63,074 bases of DNA from Oscillospiraceae bacterium (GCA_015066365.1 SVON01000005.1:1-63074); one strand, 5' to 3'; counted from the first letter of the stretch, positions 1-7,905 are shown. A program made the numbers and translations. Notes: generated by a model not told the origin, from the sequence alone.

Positions 1-1
1 T

Positions 2-148
2 CTTACTCAAAATGAAATTATGAATTGGGAACGAGAACATTTGGCATTGTTAGAAAAGATTGCACCTAACGAGTTTGATGTCTTGCACTATGCGGCAATT
101 GCTGAATTGAAAAAAATAAATAAACTACAATTTAGCGAAATGAGTTAA
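2..148 (+). CDS. C-terminal end of unidentified protein (partial)
   Basis: An open frame enters from the left edge and stops at TAA 146-148, giving 48 residues rich in Lys, Glu, Asn and Ile. No family is recognised. The codons are AT-rich, unlike the GC-rich genes that begin at about 700, and a tRNA 3' fragment lies 240 bp downstream. I infer it is cargo at the end of an integrated element. The start and most of the gene lie outside the window. Confidence 0.5.
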   Translation, partial: LTQNEIMNWEREHLALLEKIAPNEFDVLHYAAIAELKKINKLQFSEMS

Positions 149-383
149 ATAAAACTTGGCAACAGACCGAGGTACAAACGATTAAATAAAGATATCTTAT
201 GGGAATAAAACCATTTTCCTAATTTTGAATGTCTTGCTAATTGCTTGCTAATCGGACAAGGAGAAACAGCATAAAACCAGCGGTAACGGCGTAACACAAG
301 ATAAACCTTTAACCTTAAAAATCCCCTGACAACAGGGGGGGTTTAGGTATTACAAGGGACACCGTTATCGTTTCCATCGGTAT
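149..383. other. AT-rich non-coding stretch
   Basis: I see no gene here. The stretch is AT-rich like the partial gene before it. It holds one short hairpin at about 328-345 (CCCCTG / CAGGGG) that could end transcription of the left-hand gene. Confidence 0.4.
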
Positions 384-427
384 CTCCTAAGGGGCAGTGG
401 CAGGTTCGATTCCTACTGGGGGTGCCA
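384..427 (+). other. tRNA 3' fragment, likely attachment site
   Basis: The segment reads as the 3' half of a tRNA. It has an anticodon-loop-like CTCCTAA (anticodon CCT, tRNA-Arg), a T loop TTCGATT with a nearly paired stem, acceptor strand TGGGGGT, G73 and an encoded CCA. The upstream sequence cannot form the matching acceptor, D arm or anticodon stem. A 3' half without a 5' half, at the border between AT-rich and GC-rich DNA, is what tRNA-targeting integrases leave. The anticodon assignment is less certain than the T-arm/CCA. Confidence 0.55.
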
Positions 428-463
428 AAAGGCTGTGAGAGATTCTCACGGCCTTTACTTTTT
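428..463 (+). terminator. Hairpin after the tRNA fragment
   Basis: An inverted repeat (GGC-TGTGAGA against TCTCAC-GGCC) is followed by TTTACTTTTTG. It is placed where the terminator of the original tRNA would lie. Confidence 0.55.
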
Positions 464-516
464 GTATATTGAGCTTTGAGTTATACTAACTGTAATTGAA
501 AATGCCCGGTTTTGCC

Positions 517-545
517 TTGACTTTTGTCGAGGGCGGGGGTATAAT
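517..545 (+). promoter_or_regulatory. Sigma-A promoter for the uracil permease leader
   Basis: -35 TTGACT (517-522), 17-bp spacer, -10 TATAAT (540-545). The start point would be near 552, so the transcript begins with the structured leader. Confidence 0.8.
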
Positions 546-551
546 GGGGGA

Positions 552-657
552 TAGTAACAAGGTCCGATTTCTGCGCGCTTACCAAAGCATCCCACCGCCG
601 AACTGCGACCCCAATCCTGTGCTTTGCAGTCTGCCGGCGGGTCGGTAGGCTTTTTTT
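552..657 (+). promoter_or_regulatory. Structured leader with intrinsic terminator (attenuator of unknown class)
   Basis: Between promoter and permease lies a nested hairpin ending in seven T. GCTTACC (577-583) pairs with GGTAGGC (644-650), CCGCCG (595-600) with CGGCGG (635-640), and CTGC (603-606) with GCAG (626-629). A competing helix, AAAGCA (584-589) with TGCTTT (620-625), would cross these pairings, so two exclusive folds are possible. Permease genes of this kind are often controlled by PyrR, but I do not find the PyrR-binding consensus. It could be a riboswitch, a protein-controlled attenuator, or a separate ~105-nt RNA. Confidence 0.55.
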
Positions 658-716
658 GTGGGCAAAATCGAGGCTTGTTCGGAAGAAACGGGGTAACCCC
701 CCAAGGAGGAAGGAAA

Positions 717-2084
717 ATGAAACTAGTTTACGGCGTGAAAGACAAGCCCAAGGCCGGTCAGCTGATCGTGTTCGCCATCCAGCAGTTGTTGGCCATTATG
801 GCGGCCACCATTGCGGTTCCGGCCATCGTGGGCAACGGGATGTCCGCTTCGGCGGCGATGCTGGGTGCCGGTGTGGGTACCCTGGTGTATCAGGTATTTA
901 CCAAATTTAAGAGCCCGGTGTTCCTGGGTTCGTCCTTTGCGTTTATCAATTCGATGATTGCGGCCTTTGCCGGAGCTGCCTCGATGGAGGCCGGGTATCT
1001 GGGTCTGATCATCGGTGCCGCTTTGGCGGGTCTGGTGTACGTCATCATCGCTCTGGTTGTCAAGTTTGTGGGTGTTGGCTGGATCAACAAGCTGATGCCT
1101 CCCGTGGTGATCGGTCCCACCGTGGCCATCATCGGTCTGGGCTTGTCCGGTGCGGCCATTAAGGACGTGTTTTCTTATGGTCCCCAGGATGCCGACGGCA
1201 ACTTCCTTATGTCCGGCAGCCTGTGGGTGTCGCTGGTTTGCGCTCTGGTGACCCTGATCGTGGTGATTCTCTGCTCCACCTATGGCAAGAAGATGGCCAA
1301 GCTGATCCCCTTTATCATCGGTATTCTGGCCGGCTACGCTGTGGCCACCGTCTTCACCGTGATCGGTGATGCGGCCAACATCCCTGAGCTGGTGGTGATC
1401 GACTTTACCCCCTTCAAGGCGCTGTTTGCAGACGGTGTCAGCCTGAGCTCCTTTGTGGCTCTGCCTGAGTTTACCTTTGCCACTGCATTGGACGGCTTGA
1501 AGAACGTGGATATGTCCTACATCCTGACCGTGGCGGTGGCTTACGTGCCGGTGGCCTTTGTGGTGTTTGCCGAGCACATCGCCGACCACAAGAACCTGTC
1601 CACCATCATCGAAGAAGATCTGCTGGAGGAGCCCGGCCTGCACCGCACCCTGCTGGGTGATGGCGTTGGCTCTGCGGTGGGCGCCTTCTTCGGCGGTTGC
1701 CCCAACACCACCTACGGCGAGAGCGTGGGTTGCGTAGCCATCACCGGCAACGCTTCGGTGGTCACCATCACCGCTACGGCGATTATGGCCATTCTGGTTT
1801 CCTTCATCTCGCCCTTCGTGGCCTTCCTGGACTCCATCCCCGGTTGCGTGATGGGCGGCGTGTGCATTACCCTGTACGGCTTTATCGCCGTCTCCGGTCT
1901 GAAGATGCTGCAAAAGGTGGATCTGGAGCAGAACGCGAACCTGTTTACCGCCTCGGTGATCCTGATTGCGGGTATCGGCGGTATGTCTATGGCCATCGGC
2001 AAGGTGACCATTACCTCCATCGCCTGCGCGCTGATTCTGGGTATTGTGGTGAACATATTGCTGAACAAGAGCCGCAAAGAGTAA
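717..2084 (+). CDS. uraA: Uracil permease (NCS2 family)
   Basis: A 455-residue membrane protein of the nucleobase-cation symporter-2 family, expected to import uracil for salvage. Evidence is the LAIMAATIAVPAIVG opening helix, about 14 hydrophobic segments, the AEHIADHKN stretch, and the NTTYGE motif that in UraA-type carriers lines the substrate site. The start at 717 is chosen because AAGGAGGAAGG lies just upstream; an open extension to 624 would overlap the leader's terminator. It is monocistronic, ended by the terminator that carries parS. Control is probably by the leader hairpins. A xanthine permease is less likely because of the TYGE motif. Confidence 0.9.
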   Translation: MKLVYGVKDKPKAGQLIVFAIQQLLAIMAATIAVPAIVGNGMSASAAMLGAGVGTLVYQVFTKFKSPVFLGSSFAFINSMIAAFAGAASMEAGYLGLIIGAALAGLVYVIIALVVKFVGVGWINKLMPPVVIGPTVAIIGLGLSGAAIKDVFSYGPQDADGNFLMSGSLWVSLVCALVTLIVVILCSTYGKKMAKLIPFIIGILAGYAVATVFTVIGDAANIPELVVIDFTPFKALFADGVSLSSFVALPEFTFATALDGLKNVDMSYILTVAVAYVPVAFVVFAEHIADHKNLSTIIEEDLLEEPGLHRTLLGDGVGSAVGAFFGGCPNTTYGESVGCVAITGNASVVTITATAIMAILVSFISPFVAFLDSIPGCVMGGVCITLYGFIAVSGLKMLQKVDLEQNANLFTASVILIAGIGGMSMAIGKVTITSIACALILGIVVNILLNKSRKE

Positions 2085-2104
2085 TCTGAGCCATAACTTC
2101 CGAG

Positions 2105-2147
2105 GCCCCCGGTGTTTCACGTGAAACACCGGGGGCTGATTTTTTTG
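2105..2147 (+). terminator. Terminator of uraA, with parS as its stem-loop core
   Basis: A perfect 32-bp inverted repeat (2105-2136) is followed by TGATTTTTTT. The hairpin core is the parS palindrome, so one sequence can serve both as terminator and as partition site. Confidence 0.85.
2113..2128. promoter_or_regulatory. parS centromere site
   Basis: TGTTTCACGTGAAACA is a perfect 16-bp palindrome identical to the conserved bacterial parS consensus bound by ParB/Spo0J. It lies about 140 bp upstream of soj. ParB proteins load here and spread as CTP-dependent clamps. No second copy was seen in the window. Confidence 0.95.
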
Positions 2148-2268
2148 CACAAAACCGGTTTTTCTCCCCCGAAAACAGTTTACATACCCGAAAATCTGTG
2201 ATAAACTACTATATATAATTAGGATTTTAAGGGAAATGACCCAAAAACGGATAAGTGAGGACGAAATT

Positions 2269-3030
2269 ATGGCAAAAATTATGGCAGTGGTCACCCAAAA
2301 GGGTGGCGTAGGAAAAACCACCTCGGCGGTGAATCTGGCCTCTTGCCTGGGGGAGCTGGGCAAAAAATGCCTGCTGGTGGACATCGACCCCCAGGGCAAC
2401 GCCACCAGCGGCGTGGGTCTGGATAAGCGGCAGGTGAAGCGGTCCACCTACGACCTGTTGGTGACCGGGGGCGACGCCCTGGAGACCATCGTAAAGACCA
2501 ACTATGAGAATTTATGGGTGTTGCCCGCCAACGTGAATCTGGCCGGTGCCGAGATCGAGATGGTGAACACCCCCCACCGGGAAAAACGGCTGAAAGCGGC
2601 GCTGGCACCCTGCCGGGATCGGTTTGACTATATCCTCATCGACTGTCCTCCCGCCCTGGGTCTGCTGACCCTCAACGCCCTGGTGGCGGCGGACACCTTC
2701 CTGATCCCGGCTCAGCCGGAATACTACGCCCTGGAGGGCTTGTCCCAGCTCATCGCCACGGTGCGGCAGGTCAAGCGGCTGTATAACCCCACGCTGGAGC
2801 TGGAGGGGGTGCTGTTCACCATGTACGATGGACGCACCCATCTGACCCAGCAGGTGGTGGCAGAGGTAAAAAAGTTCTTCCCCCGCAAGGTGTACGGCAC
2901 CGTCATCCCCCGCACCGTCCGGTTGGCGGAGGCGCCGTCCTTCGGTCAGCCCATCAACTATTACGACAAGCGGGGCAAGGGCGCGGTGGCCTATCTGGAG
3001 CTGGCAAAGGAGCTGCTGCAAAAGCAGTAA
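2269..3030 (+). CDS. soj: Chromosome-partitioning ATPase ParA/Soj
   Basis: A 253-residue Walker-type ATPase that with ParB and parS segregates replication origins and, in spore formers, influences DnaA and Spo0A signalling. The deviant Walker A KGGVGKTT lies near residue 11, followed by DIDPQGNAT and DCPPALG. The start at 2269 fits a GAGG ribosome site and the usual MxKIxAVxxQKGG opening; an upstream ATG at 2236 would add 11 residues with no good ribosome site. A possible promoter (TTTACA, 17 bp, TAAACT) lies at about 2178-2207. spo0J follows after 71 bp and is probably co-transcribed. This pair usually lies near the replication origin. Confidence 0.93.
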   Translation: MAKIMAVVTQKGGVGKTTSAVNLASCLGELGKKCLLVDIDPQGNATSGVGLDKRQVKRSTYDLLVTGGDALETIVKTNYENLWVLPANVNLAGAEIEMVNTPHREKRLKAALAPCRDRFDYILIDCPPALGLLTLNALVAADTFLIPAQPEYYALEGLSQLIATVRQVKRLYNPTLELEGVLFTMYDGRTHLTQQVVAEVKKFFPRKVYGTVIPRTVRLAEAPSFGQPINYYDKRGKGAVAYLELAKELLQKQ

Positions 3031-3101
3031 CCGGTGCCCCGCGTTAAGCCCTCCCTGCGTAAGGGGAGGCACACACCACCAACGAAAAGGAGAAAGCAAG
3101 T

Positions 3102-3953
3102 ATGGCTAAGAAATTCGGCGGTCTGGGCAAGGGCCTGGACGTATTATTTTCCCAAAACACCTTAGAGGATGGCGCCACCACCGTGACCCTGCCTCTGGAC
3201 GAGATCGTCCCCAACCGGGAGCAGCCCCGCAAGCAGTTTGACGAGGCGGCGCTGGCGGATCTGTCCGATTCCATCGCTCAGCATGGGGTACTGCAGCCCC
3301 TGCTGGTGCGGCCTATGCCGGACGGCAGTTATCAGCTGGTGGCCGGTGAGCGCCGCTGGCGTGCCAGCCGGATGGCGGGCCTCACCGAGGTGCCGGTGGT
3401 CATCCGGGATATGAACGAGCAGGAGGCAGCCGAGCTGGCGCTGATCGAGAACCTACAGCGTGAGGATCTGAACCCGATGGAAGAGGCCATCGGCTACCGC
3501 ACCCTGATGGAGAACTACGGTATGACCCAGGAGCAGGCTGCCCAGGTGGTGAATAAGTCCCGTCCGGCGGTGGCCAACGCGCTGCGTCTGCTGCAGCTGC
3601 CCCAGGCGGTCACCGACTTGGTGTCCGAGGGCAAGCTGTCTGCCGGTCATGCCCGCACCGTGCTGGCCTTTGAGGGGGAGGACGCCCAGATCGCCGCCGC
3701 CAAGCAGGCGGTGGACAAGGGTCTGTCTGTGCGGGAGCTGGAGCGGATGGCCAAGTCCGCCAAGCGGCAACCCCGCACCCCTAAGCCCTCCACCCGGGAC
3801 AGCTTTTATGACGAGGTGGAGCTGGCTCTGCGAGAAAACCTGGGTCGCCAGGTCAAGGTGACCGTCACGCCCAAGGGCGGCACCCTGCAGGTGGAGTTCT
3901 TCGACCCCGAAGACCTCCGCGTCCTGGCAAATAAGCTGGCGGAGAAGGAGTAA
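3102..3953 (+). CDS. spo0J: Chromosome-partitioning protein ParB/Spo0J
   Basis: A 283-residue CTP-dependent DNA clamp that binds the parS upstream of soj. The N-terminal region has the LDEIVPNREQPRK opening, then the CTP-binding block with GERRWRAS (residues about 85-92) and ENLQREDLNPMEEA, then a helix-turn-helix (MTQEQAAQVVNKSRPAVANALRLL) that reads parS, and a C-terminal dimerisation segment. Length is normal for the family. AAAGGAG lies 7 bases before the ATG. It forms a two-gene unit with soj. Confidence 0.93.
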   Translation: MAKKFGGLGKGLDVLFSQNTLEDGATTVTLPLDEIVPNREQPRKQFDEAALADLSDSIAQHGVLQPLLVRPMPDGSYQLVAGERRWRASRMAGLTEVPVVIRDMNEQEAAELALIENLQREDLNPMEEAIGYRTLMENYGMTQEQAAQVVNKSRPAVANALRLLQLPQAVTDLVSEGKLSAGHARTVLAFEGEDAQIAAAKQAVDKGLSVRELERMAKSAKRQPRTPKPSTRDSFYDEVELALRENLGRQVKVTVTPKGGTLQVEFFDPEDLRVLANKLAEKE

Positions 3954-4094
3954 CCAAAGAAGGAGGAGCAAAGGACCGTCCCACTTCCTTTTGTTAGGAT
4001 GTTTGCGCAGCACCCGTAAGGGCGCGCTGTCTCTTTGCTTCGCTACCGAACTCCCCACGCCGGATCCTTAACTTTCCTATACTCGGAGTATATT

Positions 4095-4832
4095 ATGGAA
4101 CGCATTATACCAACAGAATACAATATGTCGGTGAAAGTGGCCTCTTACGACGTGGGCCCCACCGGAACGATGCGCCTGTCCGCCGTCCTGCGGTATCAGC
4201 AGGAGGCGGGAGAGCAGCACCTGATGGGTGCGGGGCTGGGCTGGCAGGCTATGCTGAAGAGGGGGATGGTGTTTGTCACCTCCCGGTGGCATACGGTGGT
4301 ACGCCGCCTGCCCGGGATGGAGGAGACCGTCACCCTCACCACCTGGCACCGGGACCGTAAAGGACCCCGGTTCTTCCGTTGCTATGAGTGGCGGGACGCC
4401 GACGGCGCCCTGCTGATCGAGGGCGTGATGCAGTTTGCTCTGGTGGCGGTGGAGAACCACCGCCTGCTCCGGGGCGACGAGTTTATGGCGGTGGCCCCTC
4501 TGCCCGACAACCCCCGGCAGGTGACCTGCACCGATCCGGGCCGTTTCCCGGTGAGCGGGGTTGCCCCCGCCGGGGAATACCGGGTGCGGTGGTCGGATAC
4601 CGACCGCAACGGACACCTGAACAACACCCACTACGCGGATCTGATGCTGGACTATCTGCCGGCGGAGCGTTTGGCTCAAGACCCGGTGGAGATCGACCTG
4701 CATTTTGCCGGAGAGTGCCTGCGGGGGGATACTCTGACGCTGGCTTATGCCGAGACCGGGGATACGGGCACGGTCACCGGCGATACCGCACGGGGGCGGA
4801 GCTTTTCTGCCCGCATCCGTTGGGGTGAATGA
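4095..4832 (+). CDS. Acyl-ACP thioesterase
   Basis: A 245-residue double hot-dog protein of the FAT family, expected to release fatty acids from acyl carrier protein in the cytoplasm. The N-terminal hot-dog contains LRYQQEAGEQHL; the C-terminal hot-dog contains SDTDRNGHLNNTHYADL, which matches the Asn/His catalytic region of the family. The start at 4095 is preceded by CGGAG; an extension to 4035 has no ribosome site. The last bases overlap the next gene's start (ATGA), so the two are translationally coupled. The natural chain length cannot be read from sequence. Confidence 0.8.
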   Translation: MERIIPTEYNMSVKVASYDVGPTGTMRLSAVLRYQQEAGEQHLMGAGLGWQAMLKRGMVFVTSRWHTVVRRLPGMEETVTLTTWHRDRKGPRFFRCYEWRDADGALLIEGVMQFALVAVENHRLLRGDEFMAVAPLPDNPRQVTCTDPGRFPVSGVAPAGEYRVRWSDTDRNGHLNNTHYADLMLDYLPAERLAQDPVEIDLHFAGECLRGDTLTLAYAETGDTGTVTGDTARGRSFSARIRWGE

Positions 4833-5569
4833 GTATGGACTTTAACGAGGCCTGCGCCCAGGTGCGCCGGGGGGATATACGCCCCGGCGGCATCGGCATC
4901 CTGGCCGAAAAACCCCTCCACGCCACGCTGAAGTGGTGGCTGGACGATAACCCCGCCCATCACGAGGTCACCCTGCCTTGCGGCAAGGTGGCGGACGTAT
5001 ACGACGGGGCGCGGGTGTACGAGATCCAGACCGGGGGCTTTTCGCCCCTGCGGAAGAAGCTGGAGGTACTGCTGGACACCTATCCGGTGACGGTGGTGCA
5101 CCCCATCCCCCGGCGTAAATACCTCTCCTGGATCACCCCCGCCACCGGCGAGACCACCCCACCCCATAAAAGCCCCAAGATCGGCACCTTTGTGCAGGGG
5201 GCGCCCCAACTGGTGTATCTGCTTCCTCTGCTGGACCACCCCAATCTGACCATCCGGTTTCTGCTGATGGATATGGAGGAACAGCGTCTGGCGGATGGAT
5301 GGAGCAAGGACGGCAAGCGGGGCAGCCACCGGGCTGTGATGTTGCCGCTGACCCTGGAGGACACCCTCACCCTGCGGTGTCCCGCCGATTACGCGGCGCT
5401 GCTTCCCGCCGGCCTGCCGGAGCCCTTTACCGCCACCCAGTTTGGCAAGGCCGCCAAGCTGCAGGGGCGCAAGCTCTCCGCCGCCCTCAAGGTGCTGTTA
5501 GACCGGGGGGTACTCACCCGACAGCGGGAGGGGAGAGAGTATACGTATACCGTACAGGAGCCTCTATAA
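4829..5569 (+). CDS. Conserved hypothetical protein, possible nuclease-like fold with winged helix
   Basis: 246 residues, no family recognised with confidence. Residues about 40-75 contain HEVTLPCGKVADVYDG followed by EIQTGGFSPLRKKL. The spacing Asp...Glu-x-Gln before a Leu/Lys helix resembles the PD-(D/E)xK core of restriction-type nucleases. The last 60 residues look like a winged helix (TATQFGKAAKL then LKVLLDRGVLTRQREGREYTYTV). Both readings are inference. It shares an ATGA overlap with the thioesterase gene, so the two proteins are made together, yet no functional link is obvious. No signal peptide or membrane segment is visible. Confidence 0.6.
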   Translation: MSMDFNEACAQVRRGDIRPGGIGILAEKPLHATLKWWLDDNPAHHEVTLPCGKVADVYDGARVYEIQTGGFSPLRKKLEVLLDTYPVTVVHPIPRRKYLSWITPATGETTPPHKSPKIGTFVQGAPQLVYLLPLLDHPNLTIRFLLMDMEEQRLADGWSKDGKRGSHRAVMLPLTLEDTLTLRCPADYAALLPAGLPEPFTATQFGKAAKLQGRKLSAALKVLLDRGVLTRQREGREYTYTVQEPL

Positions 5570-5582
5570 AAAGGCTCACCAT

Positions 5583-5655
5583 CACAAAGTCAGTTCGAAA
5601 CCATCCTGACTTAGGAGGTGAGGAAACTCACCCTCCTTAAACCAAAACTAGGGAG
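5583..5655 (+). promoter_or_regulatory. Structured queT leader, probable preQ1 riboswitch (class III suspected)
   Basis: The 96-base gap before queT holds two stacked hairpins. AAGTCAG (5587-5593) pairs with CTGACTT (5606-5612), and GGAGGTGAG (5614-5622), capped by GAAA, pairs with CTCACCCTCC. An A-rich tail TTAAACCAAAACTA then runs into the ribosome site GGGAG (5651-5655). Queuosine transporters of this family are commonly under preQ1 riboswitches, and class III is known from Ruminococcaceae queT leaders. The context fits; I could not verify the class from memory of the consensus. Control would be by hiding the ribosome site. Confidence 0.5.
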
Positions 5656-5665
5656 TGTTTAAAAA

Positions 5666-6220
5666 ATGAAAACCCAAAAAGCATCCAATCGGGTGCATTC
5701 TTTGGCGGTGGCGGGTCTCATCGCAGGTCTGTACACCGCCCTCACGGTGGCGCTGGCCCCCTTTTCGTTCGGTATGGTGCAGTGCCGGGTGGCAGAGACG
5801 CTGACCGTGCTGGCGGCCTATTCCCCCCAGGCGGGGGTGGGTCTGACGGTGGGCTGCGCCCTCTCCAACCTCATTGGGCTGTCTATGGGCGCCAATATGG
5901 CGGGGGCGCTGGACGTTCTGCTGGGCACCCTGGCTACCGGTCTGGCGGCGTGGCTGTCCTATCGCCTGCGGTCTATCCGGTGGGGCTCTCTGCCGGTGCT
6001 GTCCACCCTCCCGCCGGTGGTGACCAACGCCCTCATCGTGGGTACCGAGCTCACTCTGGTGGTGGGTCCCGCTACCTGGCAGACCTGGTTCCTTTGGGCC
6101 GGGTCGGTGGCGCTGGGTCAGTTGGCGGCCTGCGTTGTCGGCGGTCTGGTGCTGGCCAAAACCTTAGAAACATCCCGGATAATGCCGTTTTTGACCGGCA
6201 AATCCTATACAGATAGATAA
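5666..6220 (+). CDS. queT: QueT-type queuosine precursor transporter
   Basis: A 184-residue integral membrane protein of the QueT family, an S-component of ECF transporters that takes up queuosine precursors for tRNA modification. About five to six hydrophobic segments are visible, with family-like stretches SLAVAGLIAGLYTALTVALAP, QCRVAETLTVLAAY, and GCALSNLIGL near residue 65. The ATG at 5666 follows GGGAG by ten bases. No energising ATPase is adjacent, so it probably shares the general ECF module encoded elsewhere. The structured leader just upstream supports the assignment. Confidence 0.87.
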   Translation: MKTQKASNRVHSLAVAGLIAGLYTALTVALAPFSFGMVQCRVAETLTVLAAYSPQAGVGLTVGCALSNLIGLSMGANMAGALDVLLGTLATGLAAWLSYRLRSIRWGSLPVLSTLPPVVTNALIVGTELTLVVGPATWQTWFLWAGSVALGQLAACVVGGLVLAKTLETSRIMPFLTGKSYTDR

Positions 6221-6259
6221 ATCAAAGGTAAATTATACTCACAGTAAAGGAAAACGCCT

Positions 6260-7177
6260 ATGAAATCCACGTTTCGACATTATGCGCCGGTGGCTCTGCT
6301 GCTGGCGGGAATCCTGGCGGTCAGCACCCTCTTGTCTCTGCTGACCGGCTCCCGTCGGGAGGAGCAGGGCACCCGCCTGCTGGTCACCAACTATCCGCTG
6401 TACGTGGCGGCCCAGAATATTCTGGGGGACACCGACGGGGTGACGCTGACCATGCTGTCCGGCACCGGGTCGGGCTGTGTGCACGACCGTCAGCTGACCC
6501 CCGCCGACCGACGGACGCTGGAGCAGGCCGATATGGTGATCATCAACGGTGCCGGAGAGCAAGCCTTTTTGGAGGGGGTGGACCCCGTCCGGGTGGTGAA
6601 CACCTCGGCGGGGCTGTACCTGCTGCAGGGGGCCCACCGGCACGAGGGGGAGGGGTCCCCCCACGAGACCGCCAACGAGCACGTGTGGGTCAGCCCCTCT
6701 CATTATATACAGCAGGTGACGGTGGTGCGGGATGCGCTGATACGGCTGGATCCCCCCAACGCCGCGGCCTATACCGCCAACGCAGAGGAATATCGGATCG
6801 CCGTGGACGAGGTGGCCCAGCGGTTGCCCCGTCTGTCCGGGCGCCCCTGCGTGCTGTTTCACGATTCGCTGGCCTATCTGGCCGGTGAGGTGGGGCTGGA
6901 CGTCAAGCTGACCCTCACGGTGGACGGGGACAGCGGCATTGACGCCGAGAGTTTGGCTCAGGTGGAAAGCTTGGCCAAGCAGTACCCCGACCTGCTGCTT
7001 CTGTACGACACCCAGTACCCCATCCGCTACGGCGCGGTGGACGGTCTGGTGCCGGCGGAGCAGGTGTTGGCGTTGGAGAGCGCCGTGGTGGGGCAGGGAA
7101 GCCCCACCGACTGGCTGGACGCGATGGGGCGCAACGCCGACAAACTGTGCCAACTGACGGGAGGTGACGCACCGTGA
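6260..7177 (+). CDS. znuA: Zinc ABC transporter substrate-binding protein
   Basis: A 305-residue periplasmic-binding-type protein of the metal-binding cluster 9 family. Metal ligands are likely the His in GCVHDRQLT, the His in NEHVWVSP and the His in LFHDSLAYL, with a His/acid-rich loop (HRHEGEGSPHETANEH) typical of zinc binders. The N terminus is a hydrophobic segment (residues 10-30) but has no lipobox Cys, so it is likely held by an uncleaved anchor or secreted. The stop overlaps the GTG start of znuC. First gene of a three-gene zinc uptake operon. Confidence 0.88.
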   Translation: MKSTFRHYAPVALLLAGILAVSTLLSLLTGSRREEQGTRLLVTNYPLYVAAQNILGDTDGVTLTMLSGTGSGCVHDRQLTPADRRTLEQADMVIINGAGEQAFLEGVDPVRVVNTSAGLYLLQGAHRHEGEGSPHETANEHVWVSPSHYIQQVTVVRDALIRLDPPNAAAYTANAEEYRIAVDEVAQRLPRLSGRPCVLFHDSLAYLAGEVGLDVKLTLTVDGDSGIDAESLAQVESLAKQYPDLLLLYDTQYPIRYGAVDGLVPAEQVLALESAVVGQGSPTDWLDAMGRNADKLCQLTGGDAP

Positions 7178-7905
7178 GCGGATGCGGTCTGCATTGTCTG
7201 AAAATCAACCACATCACGGTCAAAGCCGGGGGCAACACCCTGGTGGAGGACGTGTCGCTCCACGCCCATTGTGGCGAGATCACCGCCCTCATCGGGCGTA
7301 ACGGTGCCGGTAAGAGCACCCTGTTCCGGGCTCTGTTGGGGGAGGTGCCCCACAGCGGCGAGGTGGTGTTCACCGGGCATAACGGCACCCCCGCCAAGCA
7401 CAAGCCCCGGATCGGGTACGTGCCCCAGAGCCTGAACCTGGATGAGGGCTCTCCCGCCACCGTGCTGGATCTGGCGGTGGCGTATACCTCCCGGTGGCCG
7501 GCCTTTTTGCCGGTGCCGGGCAAACTGCGGCGGGACATCGCCGCCCATTTTGATAAGTTTGAGGCCGCCGACCTGCTGGATAAGCCGGCGGGACGGCTCT
7601 CCGGCGGAGAGCGGCAGCGGGTGTTGTTGGCCATCGCCACCCGTCCCCACCCGGATATGCTGGTGCTGGACGAGCCGGTATCCGGCGTGGACGAGGCCGG
7701 GCTTCTGCGTTTCTACGACCTGCTGGAGCAACTGCGGCAGGAGGATATGGTGATCCTGCTCATCTCCCACGACCTGACCTATGTCCGACAGCACGCCGAC
7801 CGGGTGGTGCTGTTGGATCAGCGGGTGCTGGTCAAGGGGGCACCCGATGAGGTCTTTGCCTCGCCCCAGTTCCGGCAGGCCTTCCCGAAAGGGGGTGTCC
7901 GGTGA
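7174..7905 (+). CDS. znuC: Zinc ABC transporter ATP-binding protein
   Basis: A 243-residue ABC ATPase energising zinc import. Walker A is GRNGAGKST (about residue 43), signature LSGGERQRV, Walker B LVLDEPVSGVD, and the switch His is in ISHDLTYV. Start is GTG at 7174 behind GGGAGGTGA, overlapping the znuA stop. The stop overlaps the GTG/ATG start of znuB, so the operon is tightly coupled. The family assignment rests on motif order and on the flanking binding protein and permease. Confidence 0.9.
   Translation: MSGCGLHCLKINHITVKAGGNTLVEDVSLHAHCGEITALIGRNGAGKSTLFRALLGEVPHSGEVVFTGHNGTPAKHKPRIGYVPQSLNLDEGSPATVLDLAVAYTSRWPAFLPVPGKLRRDIAAHFDKFEAADLLDKPAGRLSGGERQRVLLAIATRPHPDMLVLDEPVSGVDEAGLLRFYDLLEQLRQEDMVILLISHDLTYVRQHADRVVLLDQRVLVKGAPDEVFASPQFRQAFPKGGVR

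Noticed and set aside
552-657. SRP RNA or PyrR-binding leader before uraA
   Set aside because: The short string AGGTCCG resembles SRP RNA, but the GGAA tetraloop region is missing, and no PyrR loop consensus was found.
723-2447. Long open frame antisense to uraA (and similar long antisense frames elsewhere)
   Set aside because: The product is low-complexity, rich in His, Gly and Gln, as expected for the reverse frame of a GC-rich gene. No ribosome site and no family resemblance.
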